From the NCBI RefSeq assembly GCF_000739735.1, contig NZ_BBJF01000006.1, positions 558,001-622,000 of the forward strand: a stretch of DNA of 64,000 bases, read 5' to 3'. How positions within the stretch are numbered: position 1 is the first letter of the stretch; each line of letters begins with the position of its first letter. Source of the stretch: Paraburkholderia ginsengisoli NBRC 100965. GTDB lineage: Bacteria > Pseudomonadota > Gammaproteobacteria > Burkholderiales > Burkholderiaceae. This document shows, one piece after another, positions 8,000 to 16,237 of this stretch. A program made the position numbers and the translations under genes. The notes under the pieces are model-generated. The model made no database searches. It was not told the DNA's origin and worked only from the letters and a program-made list of their open reading frames with translations.

Positions 8000-9727
8000 T
8001 CAAGCACCCAGCGCGACCGCCTCGCCAGCAGAGACCGCCAGCAATTGATGGATCTGCGCGACCACCGCCGCGCCTTCCCCAACCGCAGCGGCGACCCGCT
8101 TGGTCGACCCCGCGCGCGCATCGCCGATCGCGTACACGCCTTCGACCGTCGTCCCGAGATCGCAGGTGGCCACGCCGTCCGCACTGGTCCCGGTCAGCAC
8201 GAAGCCTTTGGCGTCGAGTTCCACGCCGCACGTGCGCAGCCAGTCGGTGTTCGGATCGGCGCCGGTGAAGAGGAACAGATGCCGCGTGTCGAAATGTTCG
8301 ACGCCGTCGGGCAGCGGCTTTTTCAGGCCGACCGTTGCCAGTCCGCTTTCGTCGGCTTCGAGCCGGCCGATCTCCGTGTTCGGATGCACGAACACGTTCG
8401 GCAACGAGCGGATACGATCGATCAGATAGCGCGACATGGTCGCTTCAAAACCGCTTCGGCGGATCAGCACATGCACCTTGGCCGCGTGTGTCGCCAGATA
8501 GACGATCGCCTGACCGGCCGAATTGCCGCCGCCCACCAGCACGATTTCCTGGCGCTTGCAGAGCTTGGCTTCGACCGGCGACGCCCAGTAGTAGACGCCG
8601 CGTCCGTCGAAGCGATCGAGGCCTTCCAGCGCCGGCCGCCGATAAACCGCGCCGCTCGCAATCACGATCGTGCGCGCGGTGATATGCCCGCCGCACTTCA
8701 GCTCCAGCCGGTACGGCGACTCCGCGCAATTGAGCGCCTTCACGTTGACCGGAATCGCGACGTGCGCGCCGAACTTCTGCGCCTGCACGAACGCGCGGCC
8801 CGCGAGCGCCTGGCCGGAGATGCCGGTCGGAAAGCCGAGGTAGTTTTCGATCCGCGACGAGGCGCCCGCTTGCCCGCCCGGCGCGCGGCTGTCGAGCACG
8901 ATCACCGACAGGCCTTCGGACGCCGCGTACACCGCGGTTGCCAAACCCGCCGGTCCGGCGCCGACGATCGCGACATCGTAGACATGGGAGTCGTCGAGGT
9001 CGGGCAGCAGGCCGAGGCAGGTCGCGAGTTCCGGCATGCTCGGGTGACGCAGCACCGAACCGTCCGGACAGATCACGAGCGGCATGTCTTCGCGTTGCGC
9101 GGCGAACTGCTCGATCAGACGCAGCGCGTCTTCGTCGCGTTCGTCGATCACGGAATGCGGATGGCCGTTGCGCGACAGGAAGCCTTGCAGCATCACGAGC
9201 TGCGCATCGCCGCTATTGCCGATCAGGATCGGGCCGCCCGCGCCCTTTTCGATCAGCGACACGCGCCGCAGGATCAGCGCGCGCATGATGCGCTCGCCGA
9301 GTTCCGCTTCGGCGACGAGCAGCGCGCGCAATCCGTGAGGCGGAATCAGCAGCGCTTGCACGGCACTGAGCGCGAGGCCATTCACGAGCGCGGGCCGTCC
9401 CGACAACTGACCGACCTCGGCAAGAAAATGCCCGGCGCCGTGTTCGCCGATCACGACTTCTCGCCCGATGCCATCGCGCTGATAAACCTTCACGCGCCCT
9501 TCGAGCAGCACGAACATACCGGGCCCGGTATGGCCGGTCTCGAACAGCAACTCGCCGGCATGCCACTGGCCGATCTCGCCAAAGCGGCGCAGGCGGTCGA
9601 TTTCCGCGCAGGTCAGCTCGGGGAACATCTGGTGCATACGCGTCGCGAGCGACGAAAACGGCGCGTCGGCGATTAACGCCTGCTGTCCTTCAACATCTTG
9701 AGTCGAAACTTCCTGAGTCGAAAGCAT
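8000..9727 (-). CDS. Thioredoxin-reductase-like flavoprotein with N-terminal cyclic-nucleotide-binding domain
   Basis: 575 aa in three parts: a cNMP/CRP-type sensor (about 25-150), a thioredoxin-like linker (about 165-235), and a TrxR-like FAD/NAD(P) domain (250-575). FAD-binding GAGPAG is at 256-261, second dinucleotide motif GGGNSAG at 399-405, and the terminal GDAR box near 545. The position of the redox CxxC in thioredoxin reductase reads W381-A-S-P384, so both cysteines are lost. Start ATG 9727 has AAGGAG seven bases upstream. It follows the DedA-rhodanese gene by 83 bp on the same strand. Likely a cyclic-nucleotide- or redox-responsive oxidoreductase; electron acceptor unknown. Confidence 0.85.
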   Translation of the reverse strand: MLSTQEVSTQDVEGQQALIADAPFSSLATRMHQMFPELTCAEIDRLRRFGEIGQWHAGELLFETGHTGPGMFVLLEGRVKVYQRDGIGREVVIGEHGAGHFLAEVGQLSGRPALVNGLALSAVQALLIPPHGLRALLVAEAELGERIMRALILRRVSLIEKGAGGPILIGNSGDAQLVMLQGFLSRNGHPHSVIDERDEDALRLIEQFAAQREDMPLVICPDGSVLRHPSMPELATCLGLLPDLDDSHVYDVAIVGAGPAGLATAVYAASEGLSVIVLDSRAPGGQAGASSRIENYLGFPTGISGQALAGRAFVQAQKFGAHVAIPVNVKALNCAESPYRLELKCGGHITARTIVIASGAVYRRPALEGLDRFDGRGVYYWASPVEAKLCKRQEIVLVGGGNSAGQAIVYLATHAAKVHVLIRRSGFEATMSRYLIDRIRSLPNVFVHPNTEIGRLEADESGLATVGLKKPLPDGVEHFDTRHLFLFTGADPNTDWLRTCGVELDAKGFVLTGTSADGVATCDLGTTVEGVYAIGDARAGSTKRVAAAVGEGAAVVAQIHQLLAVSAGEAVALGA

Positions 9728-9810
9728 TGAACCGCTCCTTCGGAGTTCATCGGTAGAACGAACGGGAGGCGAATCGGCGCGAGCGCGCCGATGCGGGTGC
9801 GCTGCGGGGG

Positions 9811-10803
9811 CTAGACGGCCTTCGGCGCGACGTCGTCGACCGCGACTTCAGGCGGCGGCATGTCGCGCAGCGCTTCCACCGGCTTGCCCGAGTCGCGCCA
9901 GGCTTCCATGCCGCCGCGCAGCGGCAGCACATCGGAGAAGCCGGCCTCGTTCAGTTGCTTGGCCATCCATGCCGCGGAAATCTCATTCGGGCAGGAACAG
10001 TAGATCACCAGTTTCTGATCGTGCGGATAAGTCGCGACGATCTCGTCGAGCTGGCGTTCGTCGGCGAACTTCGAGCCGGGAATGATGAACGGATCGAGCT
10101 TGCGTTTCTCGTGCGACCGGATGTCGAACAGCACCGGCGTTTGACCCGCCGCGACCAGCGTGGCGAGTTCGTCGACTTCGATGCGCGCGGCGGCGAGCTT
10201 CGAAATCAGCTGGCGGCGCCGGATCCACCGGTAAGCCGCGTACACCAGCAGCAGCGCAACGGCGACCAGCGCTGCCGTGCGGCCGAGCCGTCCGGCGATC
10301 GCGAACAGCATGTCGATCTGTCGCGCGAACAACGCGCCGATGATCAGGCCCGTGCCGGACCACAACGCGGCGCCGATGCTGTCGTAGGTGAGGAAAGTGC
10401 GGTAGCTCGTGCCCATGGCGCCGGCCATCGGAATCGACACGATCGACAGGCCCGGCACGAACTTGGCCACCGCCAGCACGCGCACGCCCCAGCGGCCGAA
10501 AAAGCGCTCGGTCTTTTTCACACACGTGTCACGCGACAGCGACAGGCGGCAAATCGTCTTCAGCGTATTGCCGCCATACACGCGGCCGGCAAAATACCAG
10601 GCGCTGTCGCCGATCAGCGTGGCGAAGATCGACAGAATCAGGACCGGCAGCAATAGCGTGCCGACCGAGCCGGGATGCATCGCCGCCATCGCGCCGAACA
10701 GCACGAGCGACGGCATCGCCGGCACCGGCAGCCCTAGCGAGGCGGCCAGCACGTTGGCGAAGACGAGCGCCGGCCCATATTGCTCGACGAGATCATGTAG
10801 CAT
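9811..10803 (-). CDS. DedA-family membrane protein fused to a C-terminal rhodanese domain
   Basis: 330 aa. Residues 1-195 are a DedA/SNARE-associated membrane domain with GD-S-WY (65-70), the FxGRWG segment (102-106) and the F-x-PG-x-R/S region (115-121), a fold linked to lipid scrambling and envelope homeostasis. Residues ~205-315 are rhodanese-like; the active-site loop is C269-S-C-P-N-E274, with cysteine but without the usual basic residue at the loop end. Stop lies 83 bp before the flavoprotein start, so the two may be co-transcribed and linked by sulfur or redox chemistry. Weak ribosome binding site. Confidence 0.87.
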   Translation of the reverse strand: MLHDLVEQYGPALVFANVLAASLGLPVPAMPSLVLFGAMAAMHPGSVGTLLLPVLILSIFATLIGDSAWYFAGRVYGGNTLKTICRLSLSRDTCVKKTERFFGRWGVRVLAVAKFVPGLSIVSIPMAGAMGTSYRTFLTYDSIGAALWSGTGLIIGALFARQIDMLFAIAGRLGRTAALVAVALLLVYAAYRWIRRRQLISKLAAARIEVDELATLVAAGQTPVLFDIRSHEKRKLDPFIIPGSKFADERQLDEIVATYPHDQKLVIYCSCPNEISAAWMAKQLNEAGFSDVLPLRGGMEAWRDSGKPVEALRDMPPPEVAVDDVAPKAV

Positions 10804-11176
10804 CGACTTACATCCGCGGCCCTTGCGGGCGCGGCGCGGGAAAGGAAAGCAAAGGAGAATGCAAGGATTATGGACGCATTTTCAAGACGTGCAAACGGCT
10901 TGAAAATATGCCCTATATCTTGGGTTGAAAGCGCGTATTGGAAGTGCCAATGTGGCACACCGATGATTCGAAGCGCCGATTAGCGGCGCACGCAGAACAA
11001 ACAGAAAAATCGAAGCTTGAGCGGCACGCCAAACGCGTGCGATTCAGTTGCATCGCTCGTCAAAAAAAATCCGCGCTCATACGCGCAGCCAGTTCAGGCG
11101 ATTAACCCACCAAAAAGCGACTACAGCAGGCAGCGCGCAGCATGCGCCCAGCGAGCGCCATGCCGCGCGCGTTCCT
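10804..11176. other. Intergenic region with two inverted repeats
   Basis: 373 bp between the DedA gene start and the end of the 83-aa gene, both on the minus strand. It holds a 9-bp inverted repeat (10878-10907) and GTGCCA-ATG-TGGCAC (10944-10958), both listed or discussed separately. I see no gene. Confidence 0.5.
10878..10907. repeat. 9-bp perfect inverted repeat upstream of DedA gene
   Basis: ATTTTCAAG (10878-10886) and CTTGAAAAT (10899-10907) flank a 12-nt spacer, 75-105 bp upstream of the DedA-rhodanese start. The arm spacing suits a dimeric regulator binding adjacent major grooves. No T-tract, so a terminator is unlikely. Confidence 0.5.
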
Positions 11177-11428
11177 TCATTGACGATGATTGTGCTGTTC
11201 GCCCGGCAACTCGGCGCCGTGCGCGCGAATCGCGGCAATCAGTTCGGCGGGCGTGATTTCGTAGCGCACTTCGCGATGTATGCCTGGCTTGCGCTCGTCG
11301 ACCTCGATCAGAAGAATGCCTTTGCCGTCTTCTGTCGATTCGAGGCGCAGCGAGCGGAGTTCGCGAGCCGTTGCGTCGTCGTATTCGGTGAGCAGGGCCA
11401 TTGACCCGGAGGACCCGGTAGTGCGCAT
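11177..11428 (-). CDS. Hypothetical protein, 83 aa
   Basis: Soluble protein (MRTTGSSGSMALLTEYDD...) with an alternating beta-like core (GILLIEVDERKPGIHREVRYEI) and a helical end (PAELIAAIRAHGAEL), finishing in His/Asn/Gln. The frame is open upstream to 11584, but AAGGA seven bases before ATG 11428 and the composition change support the short form. No recognised family. Stands alone on the minus strand. Confidence 0.65.
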   Translation of the reverse strand: MRTTGSSGSMALLTEYDDATARELRSLRLESTEDGKGILLIEVDERKPGIHREVRYEITPAELIAAIRAHGAELPGEQHNHRQ

Positions 11429-11716
11429 CGAGGTTGTCCTTGTTCCGTTGTTGATCGAACCATTGTACGGGCAGGGTGGCGCGCCGTCTGTCGCGCGATG
11501 GTCACGTTTGCGTGACGGCTCGCGCACCCGCCTGCTTGCCGGGATGCCGCTGCGTGTTGCCTGGCGCGGTTCGCGGGGCAGCATGCGGTGACATCCGAGG
11601 GTTCAGTTTAACGCGACTCACCGCTACGACAATGCATTTTTCGTGCCCCGTGGCGGTGCGATCCTTCTGTGGCGCTGTCATGCGGCTGACGCACGATCCG
11701 GCTAGGAACGCGCAAG

Positions 11717-12298
11717 CTATCGCGGCTCGCGCAGGCGCTCCAGATCCAGCAACTCGGCCGCGCGCAACGGGGCGTCGGCAGCGAGAAAGAACTCGTCGAG
11801 TTGCGGCGGGGCGGCCGGTGTGCCGCTGAGCATCGCGTGGGCCTGCCCGCGATGATGAATCTGATGGACGAAGACATGCGGCAGCACCCCGCCGATGTTT
11901 TCACGTTGAACGCCGATCGTCGGACCACGGTCGATCCGGACTTCGCGTTGCAGATCACCGTCGACGAGCGACTCGCAGAACGCCAGCAGTTGCTGATCGC
12001 TCCGCGCCTGTGCATGCCATAGGTCGGCTGCGCGCGGATAGGGCACTTCGTTGTCGAAAATGGTGAGCCCCTCGCGGCCGTCGATCAGCGCATCGAAGTA
12101 ATACTGGTCCACCAGCAGGATGTGATTCAACGTGAGTTGCAACGACGGGAAGAAGCTCACCCTGCGCTCGGCGAACGCGTCGTCGCTCAGGCTGAGGCAC
12201 GCGCGGTAGAGGCGCAGATTCGACCACGCGTTGTTGCGCGCCATCGCGGCGAAATGCGCGGCGAGCGGATTGGCGTTCTGCGAGTCGGCAGGGATCAC
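11717..12298 (-). CDS. DinB-family putative metal-dependent enzyme
   Basis: 193 aa from GTG 12298, which follows CGGAGG at ideal spacing; the frame is open to 12367 but without a better signal. The DinB four-helix fold places three histidines around a metal: here H59 (LNHILL), and H145/H149 in HVFVHQIHHRGQ (141-152), as expected. Family members include thiol-S-transferases (bacillithiol or mycothiol in other phyla), hydrolases and stress proteins, so the reaction is not predictable. No operon partners visible. Confidence 0.85.
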   Translation of the reverse strand: MIPADSQNANPLAAHFAAMARNNAWSNLRLYRACLSLSDDAFAERRVSFFPSLQLTLNHILLVDQYYFDALIDGREGLTIFDNEVPYPRAADLWHAQARSDQQLLAFCESLVDGDLQREVRIDRGPTIGVQRENIGGVLPHVFVHQIHHRGQAHAMLSGTPAAPPQLDEFFLAADAPLRAAELLDLERLREPR

Positions 12299-12627
12299 GT
12301 CGGCCTCCGGTGAGGGACAGCGTCGTAGGGCGAGTTCGAGTGTGAACGGAGCGGAGCCGCGCGGCAAGTCCCGCGCGGCTCCCGTATTGCCTCACCGTTC
12401 GTGCGTCGGATTGCCGCGCAATGGCTCACTGCGAATCAACCGCGAGCAGCCCACGGCCATGTTCGACGCACACAACCCGGCAAGCAAAAAAATAGCCCGT
12501 CCGGAATGGGACGGGCTGCTAAACGCCGTTGTTACTCGGGTCAGCCTGCCCTTACAACGATGGGCGCTGACGGTGTGATCCTCGCGCGCCAATAGCGGGC
12601 TGTCGAGGTAGGAGTAACGCCGATCTA
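12299..12627. other. Intergenic region carrying the chemoreceptor terminator
   Basis: 329 bp between the DinB start and the chemoreceptor stop. The recognisable element is the minus-strand terminator at 12485-12517. The rest shows no gene; the promoter of the DinB gene should lie near 12310-12450. Confidence 0.5.
12485..12517 (-). terminator. Rho-independent terminator of the PAS chemoreceptor gene
   Basis: On the minus strand AGCCCGTCC, loop CATTCC, GGACGGGCT, then ATTTTTTTG. The stem is 9 bp and GC-rich, and the T-run is directly downstream. It lies about 110 bp after the chemoreceptor stop at 12628. Confidence 0.85.
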
Positions 12628-14307
12628 TCAGATCAAAGTGGCCTCTTCCCGCTCGATGGCGTGCGCGCTTGCATGAGTAACGGGCGCCGCAGCAGTCGCG
12701 CCGGCCCGGCGTGTTGCGTGGGCGGCGCGCGGCGCGGAAGCGGACGACGCCTCGGCGACGGTGAACAGCCGCACCGCTTCATCGAGGACATCGGCCTGCT
12801 CCGCGAGACGCTGCGCGGTCGCCGCCGCCTGCTCGACGAGCGTCGCGTTCTGCTGGGTCGCGCCGTCCAGATGCGAGACCGCCTGATTGACCTGGCGAAT
12901 CCCTTCGGCCTGCTCGCTGCTCGCATTCGCCACTTCGACGATGATCGACGACACGCGGCCCACTGCTTCGTCGATCGCGCGCATTTGCGAGGTGGTGCGC
13001 GCGACCAGTGCGGTGCCCGCCGCGACTTCGCTGGCGCTCGCCTCGACCACCGACTTGATCTCCTTCGACGATGCCGCGCAACGCTGCGCGAGCATCCGCA
13101 CTTCGCCGGCGACGACTGCGAACGAACGGCCCGCTTCGCCCGCGCGGGCCGCTTCGACGGCCGCGTTCAGCGCGAGGATGTTGGTCTGGAACGCGATGCC
13201 GTCGATTACGCCGGTGATGTCCGCAATGCGCCGCGACGCCTCCGTGATGCCGGCCATGGTCTGCTCGACCTGGCCCGCGATCCGGCCGCCTTCGGCCGCT
13301 GCTGCCTGCGCGTCGCGCGCGAGGTCGAGCGCGCGCACGCTGGCGTCGGCGTTGGCCTGCACGGTGGTGGTCAGCTCGTCCATCGTGGCGGCGGTCTCTT
13401 CGAGCGAGGCCGCCTGCAACTCGGTGCGTCGCGCGAGATCGACGTTGCCGCTCGAAATCTCGCGCGCGTTGTCGAGCATGCCGGTGATCTGCGCGCGCAC
13501 GTCGTAGACGATTGCCGCGAGGTTCGCCTTCAACTGGTTCAACGCCTGCAACACGTCGCCGAGATCGTCGTGACGCGCGATCTGCAGATCGGCGGTCAGG
13601 TCGCCGGCGGCGAGGCGGGTCGCGAAGCCCGACATGTCGCCGATCGGCGCGGCGAGCTGGTGCGTCAGCACGCGCCACGACACGAAGCTGATCGCCGTGG
13701 CGACACCGAACGCGAGCCAGAACGGCGCGGGCGGCGTGCCCTGCCAGGCGACGAGGCCGGTCAGCAGCAACGCCAGCGGCGTGAGCGCGTAACCGGCCGC
13801 CGCGCGCGTCGCAACCGGCAGACGCATCAGCGCCTGCAGCCGTCCCGCGACGCCGGTGCGAACCACGACGCCCCGGCGCAATGCCACCCCGCGCGATTCG
13901 CCCGCGCGCATGCGTGCATACAGCGTCTCGGCGGCGCGCACCGCTTCGCGCTCCGGCTTCACGCGCACGCTGAGATAGCCGACCACCGCGCCGTTCTCCA
14001 CCACCGGTGTGACGTTGGCGCGCACCCAGTAGTGATCGCCGTTCTTGCGGCGGTTCTTGACGAGGGCGGTCCACGGACGGCCTTCGCGGATCGTGGTCCA
14101 CATGTCGGCGAAGGCTTCGCGCGGCATGTCCGGATGGCGGATCAGGTTATGCGGCTCGCCGATCAGCTCGTCGCGCGTAAATCCCGACACGGCGATGAAG
14201 GCCGGATTGCAGTACTGGATGCGGCCGCCCAGATCGGTTGCCGACACAAGCATGTGCGACGACGGGAATTCGTACTCGTGCCCGGTGACGGGCTGATTGT
14301 TGCGCAT
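12628..14307 (-). CDS. Methyl-accepting chemotaxis protein with N-terminal PAS domain (Aer-like)
   Basis: 559 aa. Residues ~10-120 are a PAS domain of the Aer type (ATDLGGRIQYCNPAF, LIRHPDMPREAFADMW, RKNGDHYWVRANVTPV), which in Aer binds FAD and reports redox or oxygen state. Two close hydrophobic segments (~170-215) anchor it, followed by HAMP and the cytoplasmic signalling domain with the hairpin tip (about 365-415, [20 protein letters not shown]). Start ATG 14307 has AAGGAAA. A sigma28-like promoter sits at 14363-14390 and a terminator follows, so it is a monocistronic chemotaxis gene. FAD binding is inferred. Confidence 0.93.
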   Translation of the reverse strand: MRNNQPVTGHEYEFPSSHMLVSATDLGGRIQYCNPAFIAVSGFTRDELIGEPHNLIRHPDMPREAFADMWTTIREGRPWTALVKNRRKNGDHYWVRANVTPVVENGAVVGYLSVRVKPEREAVRAAETLYARMRAGESRGVALRRGVVVRTGVAGRLQALMRLPVATRAAAGYALTPLALLLTGLVAWQGTPPAPFWLAFGVATAISFVSWRVLTHQLAAPIGDMSGFATRLAAGDLTADLQIARHDDLGDVLQALNQLKANLAAIVYDVRAQITGMLDNAREISSGNVDLARRTELQAASLEETAATMDELTTTVQANADASVRALDLARDAQAAAAEGGRIAGQVEQTMAGITEASRRIADITGVIDGIAFQTNILALNAAVEAARAGEAGRSFAVVAGEVRMLAQRCAASSKEIKSVVEASASEVAAGTALVARTTSQMRAIDEAVGRVSSIIVEVANASSEQAEGIRQVNQAVSHLDGATQQNATLVEQAAATAQRLAEQADVLDEAVRLFTVAEASSASAPRAAHATRRAGATAAAPVTHASAHAIEREEATLI

Positions 14308-14697
14308 GACTTTCCTTGCTGATGCCGGCGCGCGTGGGCGCGGCGCTTACGTGATGCAAGGAGTAACGGCAATTAACCTCGCGAGCTTGAGGGTTTCCCA
14401 GTAAACCACTCAGGTTTATCGAGCGTCCGGCCGTTAATGCAGGGTTGTTCTGGACGGGACGAGTCGCCGTTCCGACAGAGCCCACAGAGCGCCGCGAGTC
14501 GCGTGCGGATTTCGAAGGCGCTACACTTCGCCCCATAAATATGGGGGCGTCGGCTGCACTGCGGCCGTTTCGCTAAAACATTTCATGCCGTCTTCGGATC
14601 GTTTCGCGCGCGCGAACCGTTGGACTTCGTCCAGCGCGTTGGCGAAGGCCGGCGCGCGCGTCGGGTCCGTACGGTTTTCGCAGCCGAACCGTCAGCA
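14308..14697. other. Divergent intergenic region, chemoreceptor / receiver-HPt gene
   Basis: 390 bp separating two divergent signalling genes. It holds the sigma28-like promoter for the chemoreceptor (14363-14390). No small gene was recognised. If the receiver-HPt protein starts at TTG 14620 instead, the region shortens to 312 bp. Confidence 0.5.
14363..14390 (-). promoter_or_regulatory. Candidate sigma28 (FliA) promoter for the PAS chemoreceptor
   Basis: Minus-strand TCAAG, 15-nt spacer, GCCGTTAC, ending 56 bases before ATG 14307. The E. coli FliA consensus is TAAAGTTT-N11-GCCGATAA. The same pattern occurs before the two other chemoreceptor genes of this window. Confidence 0.6.
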
Positions 14698-15681
14698 ATG
14701 AGCCGCACAATCCATGCAACGCTGAGCGCGGTCCTCGCCTGTCTCAAGTCGCGCTCGTGTTCGCACGTGCCGGAACTCGACGCGTCGGAGCCGCTGAGCG
14801 CGAGCGCGGACGCCGCGGCGGAGGCGCCGCCCGGCGGCGTCGGTGAGGCGCCGGGCGTTGCCGCGCTTCACGCGGACGATCCACCCCACGCGTTCGCTTC
14901 GCGCGATCCGGGAACGGACGACCTGACTCGCTCCGCCGCGCCGGTCGACGAAACCGCGTCCGCGCTGCAAGGGCTGAGCGTGCTGGTCGTCGAAGACAAT
15001 GCGCTGGTTCAGGCGATGCTCGCCGAGCAGCTCACGCGGCTGGGCTGCCTGCCGACTGTCACCGGCGACGGCCGGCAGGCGCTGGCGGCGCTTGCGGGCG
15101 CGCGTTTCGACGTGGTGCTGAGCGACATCGACATGCCGGTCATGGACGGCTACGAACTGCTCGCGCATTTGCGCACGTCGCACGCGAGCTTGCCGGTGCT
15201 GGCCTTCAGCGCCGGCGCGGACAATCGGCGCAACGACGGCTGGCGCGAGCACGGCTTCGCGGGGTATGTCGCGAAGTCGGCATCGGCGGACGAACTGGCG
15301 GCGGCGTTGCTCGCGGTCGCGCCCGGCGATCGGCGCGCGGCGCAGGTGGACGCCGCGTCGTCCGCACCGCCGCCGGCCGCGTTCAATTCAGACGATGAAG
15401 CGCGCTACCGCGCGATGCTGAAGACGCATCTGCAAAGCGATCTGTCGAAGCTCATGACGATCGTCGACGCCGAGGACCGCGACGCGTTGCGCGGTTGGGC
15501 GCATGGCGCGGGCGGCGCGTTTCTGATCGCGCGGGAGACGCGTTTCGCGCGCCAATGCCGCGAGTTGCAGCAGCTCTGCGACGACAACGCGCGCTGGACG
15601 ACCGGGATGGACGAACGCGCGATCTCGCTGCACGACGAGCTGTACGACTACTTCGGACTGGATGAAGATTCGCTGCGTTGA
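14698..15681 (+). CDS. Orphan receiver-HPt hybrid protein
   Basis: 327 aa from ATG 14698 (an in-frame TTG at 14620 would add 26 residues; neither has a strong ribosome site). After an Ala/Pro/Asp-rich N-terminal ~90 residues comes a receiver domain (about 92-205): acidic pair in VVEDN, phospho-acceptor D143 in LSDIDMPVMDGYE, conserved K193. Residues ~230-320 form an HPt-like module with H269 in WAHGAGGAF, as in the tail of BvgS/EvgS kinases. There is no kinase or output domain. It could relay phosphate from a kinase elsewhere; it is divergent from a chemoreceptor. Confidence 0.85.
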   Translation: MSRTIHATLSAVLACLKSRSCSHVPELDASEPLSASADAAAEAPPGGVGEAPGVAALHADDPPHAFASRDPGTDDLTRSAAPVDETASALQGLSVLVVEDNALVQAMLAEQLTRLGCLPTVTGDGRQALAALAGARFDVVLSDIDMPVMDGYELLAHLRTSHASLPVLAFSAGADNRRNDGWREHGFAGYVAKSASADELAAALLAVAPGDRRAAQVDAASSAPPPAAFNSDDEARYRAMLKTHLQSDLSKLMTIVDAEDRDALRGWAHGAGGAFLIARETRFARQCRELQQLCDDNARWTTGMDERAISLHDELYDYFGLDEDSLR

Positions 15682-15708
15682 CGCTGCGCCGTCCGCCGCG
15701 GACCGGCT

Positions 15709-16110
15709 TCAGCCCGGCCGCTTCGCGACGAAGTCGATCTCGACCAGCGCGTCGCGCGCGAGCGCGGTGACGCCGATGCAGGTGCGGGCGGGCAGCGCGT
15801 CGGCGGGGAAGTAGGCGCGGTAGACCGCGTTCATCGACGCGTAGTCGCGCTTGAACTCGGTCAGAAAGATGCGCGCGGCGACCACGTGTTGCAACCCGAG
15901 ACCGAGCCCGTGCAGGACCAGCACGAGGTTGTCCATCACACGCTGCGTTTGCGCGACGGCGCCGTCGGGCAAGGGCGCGTTGTCGTCGGTCGGCGAGGTC
16001 GGCATCTGGCCGGTGACGAACACCCAGCCGTCGGCTTCGGTGGCGTGGGAGAAAGGTCCGACGGGCGTCGGAGCTTGCGGGATCATCCAGAAGGTGGGGC
16101 TCGAGCTCAT
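15709..16110 (-). CDS. RidA (YjgF/YER057c/UK114) family protein
   Basis: 133 aa, the standard length of this trimeric family. It shows GPFSHATEADGWVFVTGQMP near the N-terminus and the active-site arginine segment PARTCIGVTAL (R108 region) near the C-terminus. RidA proteins hydrolyse reactive enamine/imine intermediates; subfamilies outside RidA proper act in specific catabolic pathways. It ends 28 bp from the receiver-HPt stop (convergent) and is followed on its strand by nothing related. The exact subfamily is uncertain. Confidence 0.9.
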   Translation of the reverse strand: MSSSPTFWMIPQAPTPVGPFSHATEADGWVFVTGQMPTSPTDDNAPLPDGAVAQTQRVMDNLVLVLHGLGLGLQHVVAARIFLTEFKRDYASMNAVYRAYFPADALPARTCIGVTALARDALVEIDFVAKRPG

Positions 16111-16237
16111 GAGAAGGGTCGGCGGCGCGTGTCGTTGTCGGAACGCTAAGCTAACCGATCAAAACTCTGGATGGCGAAACGTGTGGGGGAATCGGCGGCG
16201 TGGCGCTCGGAGAGCCGCCACGCGCTGAATCCGTCGC

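Noticed and set aside
7913-9676. 587-codon plus-strand frame opposite the flavoprotein
   Set aside because: Antisense of an intact FAD/NAD(P) protein; low-complexity product.
10939-10958. TGGCAC on the minus strand before the DedA gene, looking like a sigma54 -24 box
   Set aside because: The -12 position reads ATAC and not TTGC, so the invariant GC is missing.
12661-14322. Long plus-strand frame opposite the PAS chemoreceptor gene
   Set aside because: It has Arg/Gly/Asp-rich content without motifs and mirrors a clear chemoreceptor on the other strand; typical antisense frame in GC-rich DNA.
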